Positions 54,661-64,000 of a stretch of 64,000 bases of DNA are shown here, one piece after another. Made by a program: the position numbers and the translations under genes. The DNA is taken from assembly GCA_965204565.1 (NCBI GenBank), contig CBDBEU010000005.1, positions 248,001 to 312,000 of the forward strand, in the 5' to 3' direction. Positions within the stretch are counted from its first letter, which is position 1. Every line of letters begins with the position of its first letter. The notes under the pieces were generated by a model. That model worked only from the letters and a program-made list of their open reading frames with translations. It made no database searches and was not told where the DNA came from. Source of the stretch: CBDBEU01 sp965204565. Its GTDB lineage: Bacteria > Pseudomonadota > Alphaproteobacteria > Rhizobiales > TMED25.

Positions 54661-55692
54661 TCATGATGATGCCGTCTCCCGCACGATGCGGTTCGATAAT
54701 GTGCCCACGCCCTTGATCTCACACGAGACCACATCTCCGGGCTTGACCCAGCGGTCGATTTCAAAACCGCAGCTATAGGCTGGCGGGCCGGAGCCGAAGA
54801 ATTCACCGACCTGCAGTGTTTCCTCACGCGACACATAGGCGATGAGATCGGCGAAAGTGAACGCCCAGCCTGCGATCGCGCCCTCGAACCACACCTCGCC
54901 ATTGACCGTGGTGGTGAGCTTCACGGCTTCGATATTCGGCAGCTCATCGGCGGTCACAAGGTAGGGCCCCATGATTTTCGAGGTCTCGAAATCCTTGGCC
55001 TTGGCCGGTCCCATGCGCAGGCTCATCTCTCCCGGCTGCACATCGCGCAGGCCAAGATCGTTGAACACGGTATAGCCGGCGACATGGTCCCAGGCGTCCT
55101 GGGCCGCGATGTTCTTGCCGCGCTTGCCGATATACATGCCGAGCTCGAATTCATAATCGAGGATTTCCGAATAGTGCGGCCAGCGGATTGGCTCCTTATG
55201 GCCCGCCACCGCCGTGCGGCTCGGTTTCCAGTAGATCGGGGTTGTCTTGGCCGCCTCCAGCACATTTTCCTTGTCGGCAAATTTGAGCAGACGCTCCATG
55301 CCGACCTTGTAGTGGTCCATAATGAGAATGCCGTCGCGGATCATCGGCGGGCGCGGTACCGGCGCCAGAAAGCGGATCTCGGCCTCATCGAATGTCAGCC
55401 GTTCGCCCTCGGGCCCCAGCGGCCGGGTCTCGTCTTTCAGCCGCGTGCCGACAGTCTCAAGCGCCGCCTCGGCCAGCGCCCGCGAATGCGCCCCGCCTTC
55501 CAAAAATCCGATCATGTCGGGCGGCGCGATGGCTGATGCGGTGCGCTGCGCAGCGTTAAGGTCCTGGCTCTCGGCCAGATGCGCCACCACGGCCGATGTG
55601 AGATCGACAATGGTGCCATGCGCCACTGCGCCAAGCCGCTCGAACCGGCCGAGCGCGGTTTGAACTTCAAACGTCAGTAATCGCACGTCCAT
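54661..55692 (-). CDS. Fumarylacetoacetate hydrolase family protein
   Basis: 343 residues, the length of the longer FAH-type proteins. The C-terminal FAH domain shows the metal-binding DYEFELGMYIGKRG (acidic pair Glu-x-Glu), GYTVFNDLGLRD (Asp) and SGPPAYSCGFEIDRW. It probably hydrolyses or decarboxylates a 2-oxo/acylpyruvate compound. First gene of a three-gene catabolic unit (FAH, SDR, DUF849). Confidence 0.92.
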   Translation of the reverse strand: MDVRLLTFEVQTALGRFERLGAVAHGTIVDLTSAVVAHLAESQDLNAAQRTASAIAPPDMIGFLEGGAHSRALAEAALETVGTRLKDETRPLGPEGERLTFDEAEIRFLAPVPRPPMIRDGILIMDHYKVGMERLLKFADKENVLEAAKTTPIYWKPSRTAVAGHKEPIRWPHYSEILDYEFELGMYIGKRGKNIAAQDAWDHVAGYTVFNDLGLRDVQPGEMSLRMGPAKAKDFETSKIMGPYLVTADELPNIEAVKLTTTVNGEVWFEGAIAGWAFTFADLIAYVSREETLQVGEFFGSGPPAYSCGFEIDRWVKPGDVVSCEIKGVGTLSNRIVRETASS

Positions 55693-55838
55693 TCCCCCTG
55701 CTGCCGGCTGTTGACACAGCGCCAGCTTGTCATTGGGAGCAATTGTGCATGATCGCAGAATGTGTTGCCAGCCCCAGCGTCAGGTTTACGCACCCCATGC
55801 CGCTGGCGGCTGCACGGCGCATGCGTAACCTTTCTGGA

Positions 55839-57020
55839 TCACTCGGGCTGGGCAGCCAGCGCGCTATATCTCTCGGGATAGTGGGACCAGTGCTGATCCA
55901 CCAGTTTTTCTTCTTCTGGTGCCAGGCGATGGCTGGTGGCCTTATAGGTCTGGAATGCGCCGATCCGCTGACGCAGGCTTTGCTCGGCGGCCTCATCAAG
56001 CTCGATGCCGAGAAAGTCATAGATCCGCTGCATCGTCTCCATCGGCGCGCTGGTCAACTCCCCATAGTCGATGTCGATCAGCCGGTCGGCTTCAAGGCTG
56101 GCGCGGTCGCGTTCAAAATTGGCGTAGAGCGCGTCGAATGCTTCCAGCGCCAGCGCCTGGTTGAAGTCGCTGCCATCGGCGGCTTTTTCGGGCGCTTGAT
56201 GCAGCGACTGTGTCGCCAGCAATGCGCGCCACAGCGAAACCGATGAGGCAAACAGCGCATGGCGATCGCGTGTCAGATGAACGAACCGGGCTTGCGGGAA
56301 CATCCGCTCCAGCATCCGCAGCCGCGCCGTATGGGTCGGCGATTTGAGCAAGATGAAAGGTGAGGGCGGGCGATCATCGCCCTTGATCCGGCGCATGCGC
56401 ATCTGCGCGAAGGTGACGGTCTTCAAGAACCGGGTGAAGATGCGCCGCCAGGCGGCCTGGTCGCGGTGCCCCAGGCTTTCAATGTCCAGTGCGGCCAGCG
56501 CCCTTGAATGCGCCCGTGGAAAGGCAAACAGCTCGTAGGGCGAGCGCGCGCCCGATGCCAGAAGTGCGAATTCGTCTTCCTGCGGTGCTTGCCACCGTAC
56601 CTCGATATCGTCCATCGGACGATTGGCCGGCAGCAACATCTCGAGTATCTGAATGACTGGCCGCGACCCTAGGAAATGTTCCGGGCACATACACTGCATG
56701 GCATTGGGTGTCAGGAACCGCTCGTCGGCCGAGAACAGCTCATGCAGGAAGGTGGTGCCGGTCCGCCAATGGCCGATGATGAAGATCGGTTTGGGCAGGG
56801 ACGTTGCATCGATACGCCGGGAAAACCGCACATGCTGAACCAGCGCCAGCAATTGCGTGATGATCGATATGATCGCCACGGTGATAAAGCGATGAAGCCG
56901 GCTGACGCCGATGGCAAAACGATACCTCGCAAGCAGGCGCAACCATCGAACCAGGGTCATGCCATGCCAGATTTTGACCTTCCACCAAGGATATGGGTTC
57001 TTGATCGCTGGTTTATTCAT
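55839..57020 (-). CDS. Sulfotransferase family protein (Sulfotransferase_3)
   Basis: 393 residues. The PAPS 5'-phosphosulfate loop is FIIGHWRTGTTFLHELF (usual form GxxRTGTT), and the 3'-phosphate region is FVHLTRDRHALFASSVSLW. An N-terminal hydrophobic segment (ITVAIISIITQLLALV) may anchor it in the membrane. Unlike the two sulfotransferases near IS elements it has the base composition of the core genome. Its closeness to the PKS and PPTase genes makes sulfation of the polyketide possible, but it is transcribed away from the PPTase. Confidence 0.85.
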   Translation of the reverse strand: MNKPAIKNPYPWWKVKIWHGMTLVRWLRLLARYRFAIGVSRLHRFITVAIISIITQLLALVQHVRFSRRIDATSLPKPIFIIGHWRTGTTFLHELFSADERFLTPNAMQCMCPEHFLGSRPVIQILEMLLPANRPMDDIEVRWQAPQEDEFALLASGARSPYELFAFPRAHSRALAALDIESLGHRDQAAWRRIFTRFLKTVTFAQMRMRRIKGDDRPPSPFILLKSPTHTARLRMLERMFPQARFVHLTRDRHALFASSVSLWRALLATQSLHQAPEKAADGSDFNQALALEAFDALYANFERDRASLEADRLIDIDYGELTSAPMETMQRIYDFLGIELDEAAEQSLRQRIGAFQTYKATSHRLAPEEEKLVDQHWSHYPERYSALAAQPE

Positions 57021-57178
57021 TGCGCAAAACCGGCAGTTTCCCGCTTGCCGAAAGGCCCTTCACTAGCCATTGCCTGACGGCACAGTCAACCATACTTGCG
57101 CATTTCGCCCACCAAACGAAGGCAGGCACGGCAGAAAAGCAATTCCCACTTTTGCCAAATCTGCTCTAGGTTCGGCTC

Positions 57179-57874
57179 ATGACCGACATCTGGATCATCG
57201 AGCCCCCCGCCAGACAAGGCGTTGAGGTGCCGGGGCGGGCAGTGAGCGCGTTGCTGGCAAGCGCGGAACGCCGCCATGCATGTGCGCTGGCCGAGCCCGA
57301 GCGCGGCGATCAATATTGCGCCTTCAGGATCGCCATGCGGGCCATTCTCAAGCGCAGTGGCGCAGCCCTTGAACCCGCCATACCGTTTCAGCGCCACGCC
57401 CACGGCAAACCCTATTTGCCGGACGGACCACAATTCAGTTTTTCAGCCACGCGCGGTCTGGCGCTCCTGGCGGTCTCGCAAGCCGGGCCCGTCGGGGTGG
57501 ATATTGAGCGCATTCGCGATATCGCCTCTGCCGAGGCGGCGCTGAAAAGGTCGCCAGCGCTATTGGCAATGGCCGATCAGCAAGCGGCGCGCGCGCGCAA
57601 TCCGACCATCGCCTTTCTGCGCGCCTGGACCCGTCTGGAAGCATCGCTCAAATTCGACGGTCTGCCTTTGGCCCCGGCGCTCAGCGATCTCGACCTCTCC
57701 TCATGGAAGACGGCCATGCAGCATGGCGATGCAACCGGCGGCAACGACCCCACGCGCGCGCTCAGCGCCATTGAGGACATTCACGGATATGTTGCAAGCT
57801 GCGCTCATCTGGGCGCAGACCCTCTGGCCATCGCACGTTTCGATTGGGTGGCCTGGGTAAAAGATTTCAGTTAG
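57179..57874 (+). CDS. 4'-phosphopantetheinyl transferase (Sfp-type)
   Basis: 231 residues. VGVDIERIRD (Mg-binding Asp and Glu) and FLRAWTRLEASLK (the usual WxxKEA region, here W-T-R-L-E-A) are the two signature motifs. It attaches the phosphopantetheine arm to carrier proteins and most likely activates the ACP of the convergent PKS gene; the two genes are separated by 100 bp containing a terminator. Confidence 0.88.
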   Translation: MTDIWIIEPPARQGVEVPGRAVSALLASAERRHACALAEPERGDQYCAFRIAMRAILKRSGAALEPAIPFQRHAHGKPYLPDGPQFSFSATRGLALLAVSQAGPVGVDIERIRDIASAEAALKRSPALLAMADQQAARARNPTIAFLRAWTRLEASLKFDGLPLAPALSDLDLSSWKTAMQHGDATGGNDPTRALSAIEDIHGYVASCAHLGADPLAIARFDWVAWVKDFS

Positions 57875-57908
57875 CAAAGCCGGCGTTTGAAAAGCCGGTT
57901 AAAGCGAC

Positions 57909-57939
57909 AAAAAAACGCAGCGCGGAGTTTCAGCCGCGC
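57909..57939 (-). terminator. Terminator of the PKS gene
   Basis: Perfect stem GCGCGG / CCGCGC (57920-57925, 57934-57939) and, on the minus strand after a short gap, seven T residues (A run at 57909-57915). Confidence 0.8.
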
Positions 57940-57974
57940 CGCGCCAATTCATCGCGGGATAGTTTTCTACCGCG

Positions 57975-60900
57975 CTATTCCGCGGCCGGGTCCATCGCCA
58001 GCGTGCCGTTCTCGCGGATCGTTCCGAGCGATGAATCCGGCACACCGAGGCGTCCGAGCACCTCGCGGAACAGGTGGTGAGCGGTATCGGGCGAAACCAC
58101 ATCACTGTCATAGCAGCAACGATAGGAGTGCCCGGCGGCGCCTTCAAAACTGCGGATATCGATATGATAGGCGCAGCCAGCGCGCACCCTGCCACTGCCC
58201 ACCGGCTGAATTTCATGCCCGGCGAGATTGACGCTGGAATCAGCGCCGAGTCGCGTCAGATCGCGCATTGACGATTTGCCGCCCGAGGCATCCGCGGTCA
58301 ACATGCCCGCCTCGAACAGTGTGAGGTAGGAGCCCTCACTGCCAAGCTCGCGGTGCAACTCGCCCCGCCTCAGCGCGAAGTCCGCAGGCAGATACGCCAT
58401 TGACGTCTGGTACTGGTCGTAGATCTGCTTGGCCAGCGTGTCGAGCGAGCGATGGCGCGAGACCTCGCAGCGCACCGGTGCAATCGTCGCCACCCAGCCC
58501 AGATAGTGACGCAGCGCCAGGTCCTGGCGCATTGCCATCGGAACGCAGATCAGTACATCGTCCTTGGTACCGGCAAGCGCGTCGATCGACTGCGCCATGG
58601 CGCCGATCAGAAGCGCGCTCGGCGAAGCGCCCGACATGCGCGCACGCTCGACGATTTCCAGCTTCTGCGAATCCGCCAGCGTCACCACCAGTTCCTGGGC
58701 AAGTCCCGCATGCACGAATTCAAGATTTGGCCTGGTATCGGCAATGCCGTCGTTGAGGTTGGGCAGAGCTGGCGGATCACGCAGCAGCTCGTGGAAATAA
58801 GCCTCGCGCTCAGCCATCACCTCCGGCTCATGCGAGCGGTCATACCTGTTGAGATAGCCGAGCAGTCCAAGCTCGGGCTGCGGCAGATCCTGGCCGATAT
58901 AGGCGCGCAGCATCTCTTCGATAAACAGCGCTGTCGACCAGCCGTCGAACACCGAATGATGGGCGCGCACATAAATCACATCGCCATCGCAGCGCATCAC
59001 CGTAATGGACCACAGCGGATCATTGAACGGATCAGGCACCTGCTGGTCGAGTTCCTCGATCATCCCTACGATTTCGGCCTCATCGACACTGCCAAAGTCA
59101 CGCATCTCCACATGCGGCTCATAGGTCTGCTCGATCAGCACCCGGGTTCCAGCATCGGAATCGATGAACCGTGTGCGGGCACTGTCATGGCCCCGGGCCA
59201 CCAGTGCCGCCGCCGCCTTGAGCCGGTTGAGATCAATCGACGGGCGAACCTTGAAGGTGCGCGACACCCACCAGAACTTCTTGAAGTCCTCGGTGACGTC
59301 GGGATGGCGCCAGGCGTCCAGCAGGAAATTCTGCTGCATCGTCAGCGGCAGGGAACCGTCAGCCGCAGCGACGACGCCCGCGGGCGCGGCAAGCGGCTTG
59401 GCCGAGATCTTGCGGCGCTCGGCAAGATTTTCGATCTGGCGCGCGCGCGTATTTTCGGCCGCGCTGCTACGCCGCCAGGCGCAGGCATCGGCAAACGCCT
59501 TGCTGCGCGGTTGGCCCGACAGAGTTTTCAGTGCACCGATCAACGCATCGCCAACGGCACGCGCATCCGCGCGCGTCACCCGCGAGCAATCAAATGCCAG
59601 CTCGAGTTTCAGCTTGCCCGCTTGGCGTACCGCATGCAGGCAGAGATCGTAAGGCATATCAAGGCGTTGCCGGCCGACAAGGTCGTGTAACAGATCGGCG
59701 CTCAACGCATCGCCATCGGCGTCGATATAGGCCATGCCGTACTGGTGCAGCAGCGCCATCGCATCAGGCATTTCCTTGCCGAGTGCTTCAACGATGGCGT
59801 CGGTATCGAATGCGGGATGGGCACTGCCCTGGCGCAACATCTGCGCTGCCGCCTCAACAGCTCCCACCCTGCTGGTGCGGATTGAGTCTATCGCCATCGG
59901 CATTTTGCGATCGAGCGGACCAACAGCCAGCGGTGCATCCTTGCGCGCGCTGGTCCAGCGCTCGAACACCAGATCCTGACAGCCGGAAACCTCGCCGAGC
60001 GCAGTTGCGAAGGAGGCAGTCACCACGGCTTCTTCATTGGCTACCGCGCCGAATGCGGCACCTTCCTGGCCAAGGCTCATGATACCAACCTGGCGATTGG
60101 CATCGCTCAGCGGCCGGCGCACATGCGCAAGCTTGGAAGAGTGCGGAAGTTGCGCACGCTCGACCCGCGACAGCATCTCCCGCCACAGGCCACGTCCGGC
60201 CATGTCTTCGGCAGAACCGATTTCGACGCTCCTGAGGCGAGCAATACCCGGCCAGGCGTCCACAGCAAGCGGGGCGGCGCTGTCTCCGGCAAGCCGGTCG
60301 CGGAACTTTTCGGCAATGATGTGAACCGATGCGGCATCGCCGGCAATCGGATGGGCGCTGATGCAAAGCCTGGGCGCCACGCCGTCATTGTGAATCAGTG
60401 CAAATTGCCACAGCTCACCATTTTCGCCCGGAAGCGTGGGTGTCGGCTCGGCCTCCTGACTGTGGTGCAGTCCCGGCAGGCCATCTCCGCTCAGAGTGCG
60501 CGCGTTGCCCGGGTCTGTGCGCAATCGCAGTGCGGCGTGGGCTTCGACCATTTCAGCGACCGCATCGGCAACCCGCTCATTGGCGGTATCTTCTGCAAGG
60601 TCGATTTCCACCGTGTGGATCGGCACCGCCGTGATGCCGGCGGCTTCGGAAACGTCGACCGAGCCCGCGAGCCAGCGCCGCTGTGCCGGTACAATGGTGA
60701 CCGCCCGGTTGCCATCAGAGCTTCCACCGCCGCCGTCAATGTCGTCGCTGCCGGCCTCGGCCATCTCGCGTTCTGATTCCTCGATCGCCACGGCGATGAT
60801 TTTCGACACGCCCTCGATGGTCGGTGCCTGAAGGAAGCGAGAGGCCGACAGGGAAACGTCGGCAAGGCCCTCGATGCGGTTCTTGAGCTCGAACTCGGAA

Positions 60901-63900
60901 AGTGAATCGATGCCGATTTCGGCAAACGGCTGATCGATCGGGAGTTCGCGTCCCTCGATCTTCAGCACCTTGACGATTTCTTCCTGCACCATCTTGATGA
61001 CGATGTCGTCCCAGCGCTCGCGTGGCACGGCGGCAAGTTCGCTGCGCAGCAGCGAGTTCTTGGCCGAGGATGCCGCGACCAGGGCATTCACGCGGGGCAC
61101 CATCGCCGTGCCCGGCATTGCCCGTCCAAGTACCGGCCAGTCGATGGCAGCAAATGTCAGCACCGGATTGTCAACCCGCGCGACGAGCGCGAATGCGTCA
61201 ATTACATCCGCGTTGGACATCGGCTTGATGCCGAGACTGTCGAGATAACCGCCAAGCGAGTCCGACCGCGCCACCATACCGGTGTCGCTCAGTGCGCCGA
61301 GGCAGACTGCGTTGGCCGAAAGGCCGTGCGTGCGCCGATAGTCGGCAAGCCCGTTGAGGAATGAGTTGGCTGCCGCGTAATTGGCCTGGCCTGCCGAACC
61401 CAACACTTCCGCGATTGACGAAAACAACACGAAATGGTCGATCGGACAGCCCGCATCCAGACTTGCCTGATGCAGGTTCCAGCCGCCCGCCACCTTGGGG
61501 CGGACCACGCGGGCGATCTTCTCGCTGTCCAGTTGCGTGAGCAGCCCGTCATCAAGCACCGCTGCTGCGTGATAGATGCCGGCGATCGGTTTGCCGCGCG
61601 CCTTTTCACGCGCGAACAGCGCCTCGACATCGCCCGCTTCGGTGACATCGAGCGCCACGGTTTCGACTTCGGTGCCGCGTTGGCGCATTTCCGCGACCAA
61701 TTTCTCGCCCGCCTCGTCAACCGTGCCGCTGCGTGAGGCAAGATGCACGATCCCTGCGCCACTGCGGCTCAGCCAGTCGGCCAGAACGATGCCGAAGCCG
61801 CTGGTGCCGCCGGTGACCAGATAACCGTGATCGGCGCGGAATTTCGCCGGCGTGGCGATATTCTGATGCACCGGAATCTTCTTGGCGTCGAAATCGATCA
61901 GGATCTTGCCGATATGTTCCGCCCGGCTCATCAACCGCATCGCGTCGGCCGCATCCTCACCGGCAAAATGCGCAACCGGAATGGGGGCGTATCTGCCATC
62001 GCTGAGGCGTTCGAATGTCGCCTTGAGAATGTTCTCGGCCACATGCGGCGCTTGCGCATTCATCACCGACAGATCGACTACCGAATAGGACTTGTTCTCG
62101 GCCAGCGTCTTGAGCCCGATCGGCTTGTCGCCCTCGACATCGCGCTTGCCGATTTCGACGAACCGGCCAAATGGTGCAAGACAACTCAATCCCACATCGA
62201 TTGCAGCACCGGCCAGTGAGTTCAACACCACATCGACGCCGCGGCCGTTGGTGGCGGCGAGAATTTCGTCGCCAAATGTCAGCCCGCGCGAATCCATCAC
62301 ATGTTCGATGCCCAGATCGCGCAGATATTGCCGCTTTCGCTCGCTGCCGGCGGTGGTGAAGATTTCCGCGCCGACATGCTTGGCGACCTCGATCGCCGCA
62401 AGCCCGACCCCGCCGGTGCCAAGATGGATCAGCACCCGCTCACCCTTTTGCAGATGGCCAATCGTGTCGAGGCAATAAAGCGCTGTCAGATAGGCCACCG
62501 GAAAGGTTGCCGCATCCTTGAGATCGAGATTGCCTGGAACCCGGGCAAGCTGGCTCTGATTGACCGCAGCAAAGCGGCGCATCAGGCCCTTGCCATAGGC
62601 GATGACACGGTCGCCGGCGCTGTATGAGGTCACATTCTGACCGACCGAAACCACCGTGCCGGAGGATTCGCCGCCCAGATTGCACCACCACGCGGTGTTG
62701 TTGTTGGGCTCGCCCGGAAGCACGCCGGTGGTCGCCATCACATCGCGGAAATTGAGACCCACGGAAACGGTCTCGATCAATACCTGATCAGGTCCGCATT
62801 CGGGCATTTCCTCTTCGCGCAGCAGCAGATTGTCGAACGAGCCCGGCTTGGTCACCGCCACCACGTAGTTGCGGCGCTCGGCGCTGGCGTCGATCATTTC
62901 GGTGCGCGGGCGCAAGCTGTAGGCCGGCATTTCCTGGATACGCGGCACATGGCACTGCGTGCCGCGCACGACCCATTCGGTTTCTTCGTGATCGCCGGCA
63001 ATCAAATCGACCAGCGTCGCCGGCTGGCTCAACGCATCGGGGTCGATATCGATGGTGCGCACGCGCAGATTCTGCACCTCATTGGCCAACGTACGGGCAA
63101 CCCCGATCAGTGAGCGCTGACAAAGACCGCTGGCCGGAACCGCGCCATCCATCAACGGCGAGCGGGCGCGGTCGGTGAGCACCACAAGCTTGACCTCCTG
63201 TCCGCCCATCGCCAGCGTGTCGATCTTGCGCGAGGTGGCGATAAACCGGTCGATCATGCGGCTTGCGGTGTCGCTGACCTGGCTGTCAGCCAGATCATCC
63301 GCGCTCAGTTCGCTCTCACCCAGCGCATTGCAGTACAGGATTTGTGCCGTTGAGGCGGCATCCGCATCCTCGCCGATCCATTTTCTGACATTCACGCCAA
63401 GGCTGTCGGTGTCGCAATACGTCGTGCTGATGCCGCTTGCCTTCATGGCGGCAAAAAGCCCGGCGGCTGCGCCGTCCTCGCGCCCGACGATGAACCAGTG
63501 TCTGGGCTCGCCCGGTTCTGCCCCGGTCTTCTGATCGGTGAGATCGAGCGGCAGGAACTGCTCGGCGAAATAGCGCGGCACCGCTTGTGCCTCGCCGGTT
63601 GCACCGTGGCTCAAGGTAACCGCGCGCACTTCCAGTTTTTCGATCCGCAGAACCGGCTGGCCGCTGTCTGAATAGGCGGCAAACACGCCGGTATCGTCGT
63701 CACCGCCCCACAAATGGGCACGGAAGCTGTTGGGCAGGCGGGCGGCCCACAACAGCCGGTTGATCGAAACCGGTAGTTTCAACGTGAAGCGATCGTCGGC
63801 AGCCTCGATATGGGCGCCGTCTGCCTCCGGCCACCACAGCTTGTCGTCATGGTCGGACAGACCGAGCGAGGCCTGGAGCAGTGAATCGAGCGAGGCCGGG

Positions 63901-64000
63901 TGAAGATGGAAGTCCTCAGAACCCGCGCGCGCGCGCTCCGGCAATTCGATCAGATTGATCGAGGTAGAATTGCCGGTCAGCGAAACCTTGCGCACACCTT
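57975..64000 (-). CDS. Modular polyketide synthase with terminal condensation-like domains (N-terminus outside window)
   Basis: The visible 2006 residues are the C-terminal part. Domains in order: end of a dehydratase (FHLHPASLDSLLQASLGL, about 30-50); enoyl reductase about 375-690 (GLNFRDVMATTG, GERVLIHLGTGGVGLAAIEV); ketoreductase about 720-960 (GYLVTGGTSGFG, VLFSSIAEVLGSAGQANYAA); ACP about 990-1065 with the pantetheine Ser in EIGIDSLSEFE; and a first condensation-like domain about 1100-1480 whose HHxxxD site is altered (SAHPIAGDA). The second, about 1550-1990, has an intact AHHSVFDGW. It makes a reduced chain, and the last condensation domain probably transfers it to an alcohol, amine or carrier. 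No thioesterase is seen. Confidence 0.93.
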   Translation of the reverse strand, partial: GVRKVSLTGNSTSINLIELPERARAGSEDFHLHPASLDSLLQASLGLSDHDDKLWWPEADGAHIEAADDRFTLKLPVSINRLLWAARLPNSFRAHLWGGDDDTGVFAAYSDSGQPVLRIEKLEVRAVTLSHGATGEAQAVPRYFAEQFLPLDLTDQKTGAEPGEPRHWFIVGREDGAAAGLFAAMKASGISTTYCDTDSLGVNVRKWIGEDADAASTAQILYCNALGESELSADDLADSQVSDTASRMIDRFIATSRKIDTLAMGGQEVKLVVLTDRARSPLMDGAVPASGLCQRSLIGVARTLANEVQNLRVRTIDIDPDALSQPATLVDLIAGDHEETEWVVRGTQCHVPRIQEMPAYSLRPRTEMIDASAERRNYVVAVTKPGSFDNLLLREEEMPECGPDQVLIETVSVGLNFRDVMATTGVLPGEPNNNTAWWCNLGGESSGTVVSVGQNVTSYSAGDRVIAYGKGLMRRFAAVNQSQLARVPGNLDLKDAATFPVAYLTALYCLDTIGHLQKGERVLIHLGTGGVGLAAIEVAKHVGAEIFTTAGSERKRQYLRDLGIEHVMDSRGLTFGDEILAATNGRGVDVVLNSLAGAAIDVGLSCLAPFGRFVEIGKRDVEGDKPIGLKTLAENKSYSVVDLSVMNAQAPHVAENILKATFERLSDGRYAPIPVAHFAGEDAADAMRLMSRAEHIGKILIDFDAKKIPVHQNIATPAKFRADHGYLVTGGTSGFGIVLADWLSRSGAGIVHLASRSGTVDEAGEKLVAEMRQRGTEVETVALDVTEAGDVEALFAREKARGKPIAGIYHAAAVLDDGLLTQLDSEKIARVVRPKVAGGWNLHQASLDAGCPIDHFVLFSSIAEVLGSAGQANYAAANSFLNGLADYRRTHGLSANAVCLGALSDTGMVARSDSLGGYLDSLGIKPMSNADVIDAFALVARVDNPVLTFAAIDWPVLGRAMPGTAMVPRVNALVAASSAKNSLLRSELAAVPRERWDDIVIKMVQEEIVKVLKIEGRELPIDQPFAEIGIDSLSEFELKNRIEGLADVSLSASRFLQAPTIEGVSKIIAVAIEESEREMAEAGSDDIDGGGGSSDGNRAVTIVPAQRRWLAGSVDVSEAAGITAVPIHTVEIDLAEDTANERVADAVAEMVEAHAALRLRTDPGNARTLSGDGLPGLHHSQEAEPTPTLPGENGELWQFALIHNDGVAPRLCISAHPIAGDAASVHIIAEKFRDRLAGDSAAPLAVDAWPGIARLRSVEIGSAEDMAGRGLWREMLSRVERAQLPHSSKLAHVRRPLSDANRQVGIMSLGQEGAAFGAVANEEAVVTASFATALGEVSGCQDLVFERWTSARKDAPLAVGPLDRKMPMAIDSIRTSRVGAVEAAAQMLRQGSAHPAFDTDAIVEALGKEMPDAMALLHQYGMAYIDADGDALSADLLHDLVGRQRLDMPYDLCLHAVRQAGKLKLELAFDCSRVTRADARAVGDALIGALKTLSGQPRSKAFADACAWRRSSAAENTRARQIENLAERRKISAKPLAAPAGVVAAADGSLPLTMQQNFLLDAWRHPDVTEDFKKFWWVSRTFKVRPSIDLNRLKAAAALVARGHDSARTRFIDSDAGTRVLIEQTYEPHVEMRDFGSVDEAEIVGMIEELDQQVPDPFNDPLWSITVMRCDGDVIYVRAHHSVFDGWSTALFIEEMLRAYIGQDLPQPELGLLGYLNRYDRSHEPEVMAEREAYFHELLRDPPALPNLNDGIADTRPNLEFVHAGLAQELVVTLADSQKLEIVERARMSGASPSALLIGAMAQSIDALAGTKDDVLICVPMAMRQDLALRHYLGWVATIAPVRCEVSRHRSLDTLAKQIYDQYQTSMAYLPADFALRRGELHRELGSEGSYLTLFEAGMLTADASGGKSSMRDLTRLGADSSVNLAGHEIQPVGSGRVRAGCAYHIDIRSFEGAAGHSYRCCYDSDVVSPDTAHHLFREVLGRLGVPDSSLGTIRENGTLAMDPAAE

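Noticed and set aside
58452..59690. 412-codon open frame on the plus strand inside the PKS region
   Set aside because: Antisense shadow of a GC-rich coding region; its sequence has no family motif, while the minus strand shows clear condensation-domain motifs.

Overview
The window looks like a chromosomal segment of a GC-rich alphaproteobacterium, most likely of the order Hyphomicrobiales (Rhizobiales). The evidence is the core run prs, rplY (general stress L25/Ctc type), pth, ychF and two MaoC genes, together with a phasin, an MntABCD-type metal transporter and a VPLPA-type sorting tail. No species is assigned. The core genes sit in a heavily rearranged accessory background full of insertion sequences (IS5, IS630 and IS1380 families) and broken genes.

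Layout: 1-2.3 kb holds a methyltransferase and an ABC-2 exporter operon. 2.4-4.4 kb is an IS5-family element whose transposase gene is split by an AT-rich gene for a secreted trypsin-like serine protease; a second copy of this unit lies at 31.2-33.0 kb. 4.8-9.1 kb holds an MFS transporter, a broken MmgE/PrpD gene, a MaoC hydratase and a CitE-like lyase. 9.2-10.7 kb is an IS graveyard. 10.9-17.8 kb is the core block (lipoprotein, prs, rplY, pth, ychF, two MaoC genes), interrupted by an 878-bp IS5-type insertion whose CTAG target duplication contains the prs stop codon. 17.8-20.5 kb holds IS debris, a fragment of minC, a sulfotransferase and a broken cation-efflux gene. 20.6-24.6 kb is a metal-uptake ABC operon with Fur/Mur-like inverted repeats upstream. 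24.8-27.0 kb holds two decayed genes (metallophosphatase, sodium:solute symporter). 27.4-31.0 kb holds a phasin, a RecD2-like helicase and a TauD-like dioxygenase. 33-38.7 kb holds a sulfotransferase, remnants, a TPP-dependent enzyme, a bicupin and a frameshifted VPLPA-CTERM protein.

39.1-50.9 kb is a defence island: an integrase N-terminal fragment, a 3'-truncated C5 cytosine methyltransferase, and divergently a roughly 1000-residue unknown protein overlapping an 1821-residue DUF1998-type helicase. The pair resembles Druantia (DruH/DruE, with a DruM-like methylase). It is followed by a frameshifted NERD/UvrD-like helicase gene, then a broken ssb and another broken small mobile-element gene (51.1-52.1 kb).

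52.6-64 kb holds a small Cys-containing secreted protein, a DUF849/SDR/FAH catabolic operon, a third sulfotransferase, a 4'-phosphopantetheinyl transferase, and the C-terminal 2000 residues of a polyketide synthase (DH-ER-KR-ACP followed by two condensation-type domains). The phosphopantetheinyl transferase probably activates the PKS carrier domain.

At least eight metabolic or accessory genes carry frameshifts or stops while very long genes (5.5 kb, 6 kb, 2.2 kb) remain open. That favours real gene decay over general sequencing error, although single homopolymer indels cannot be excluded from sequence alone.
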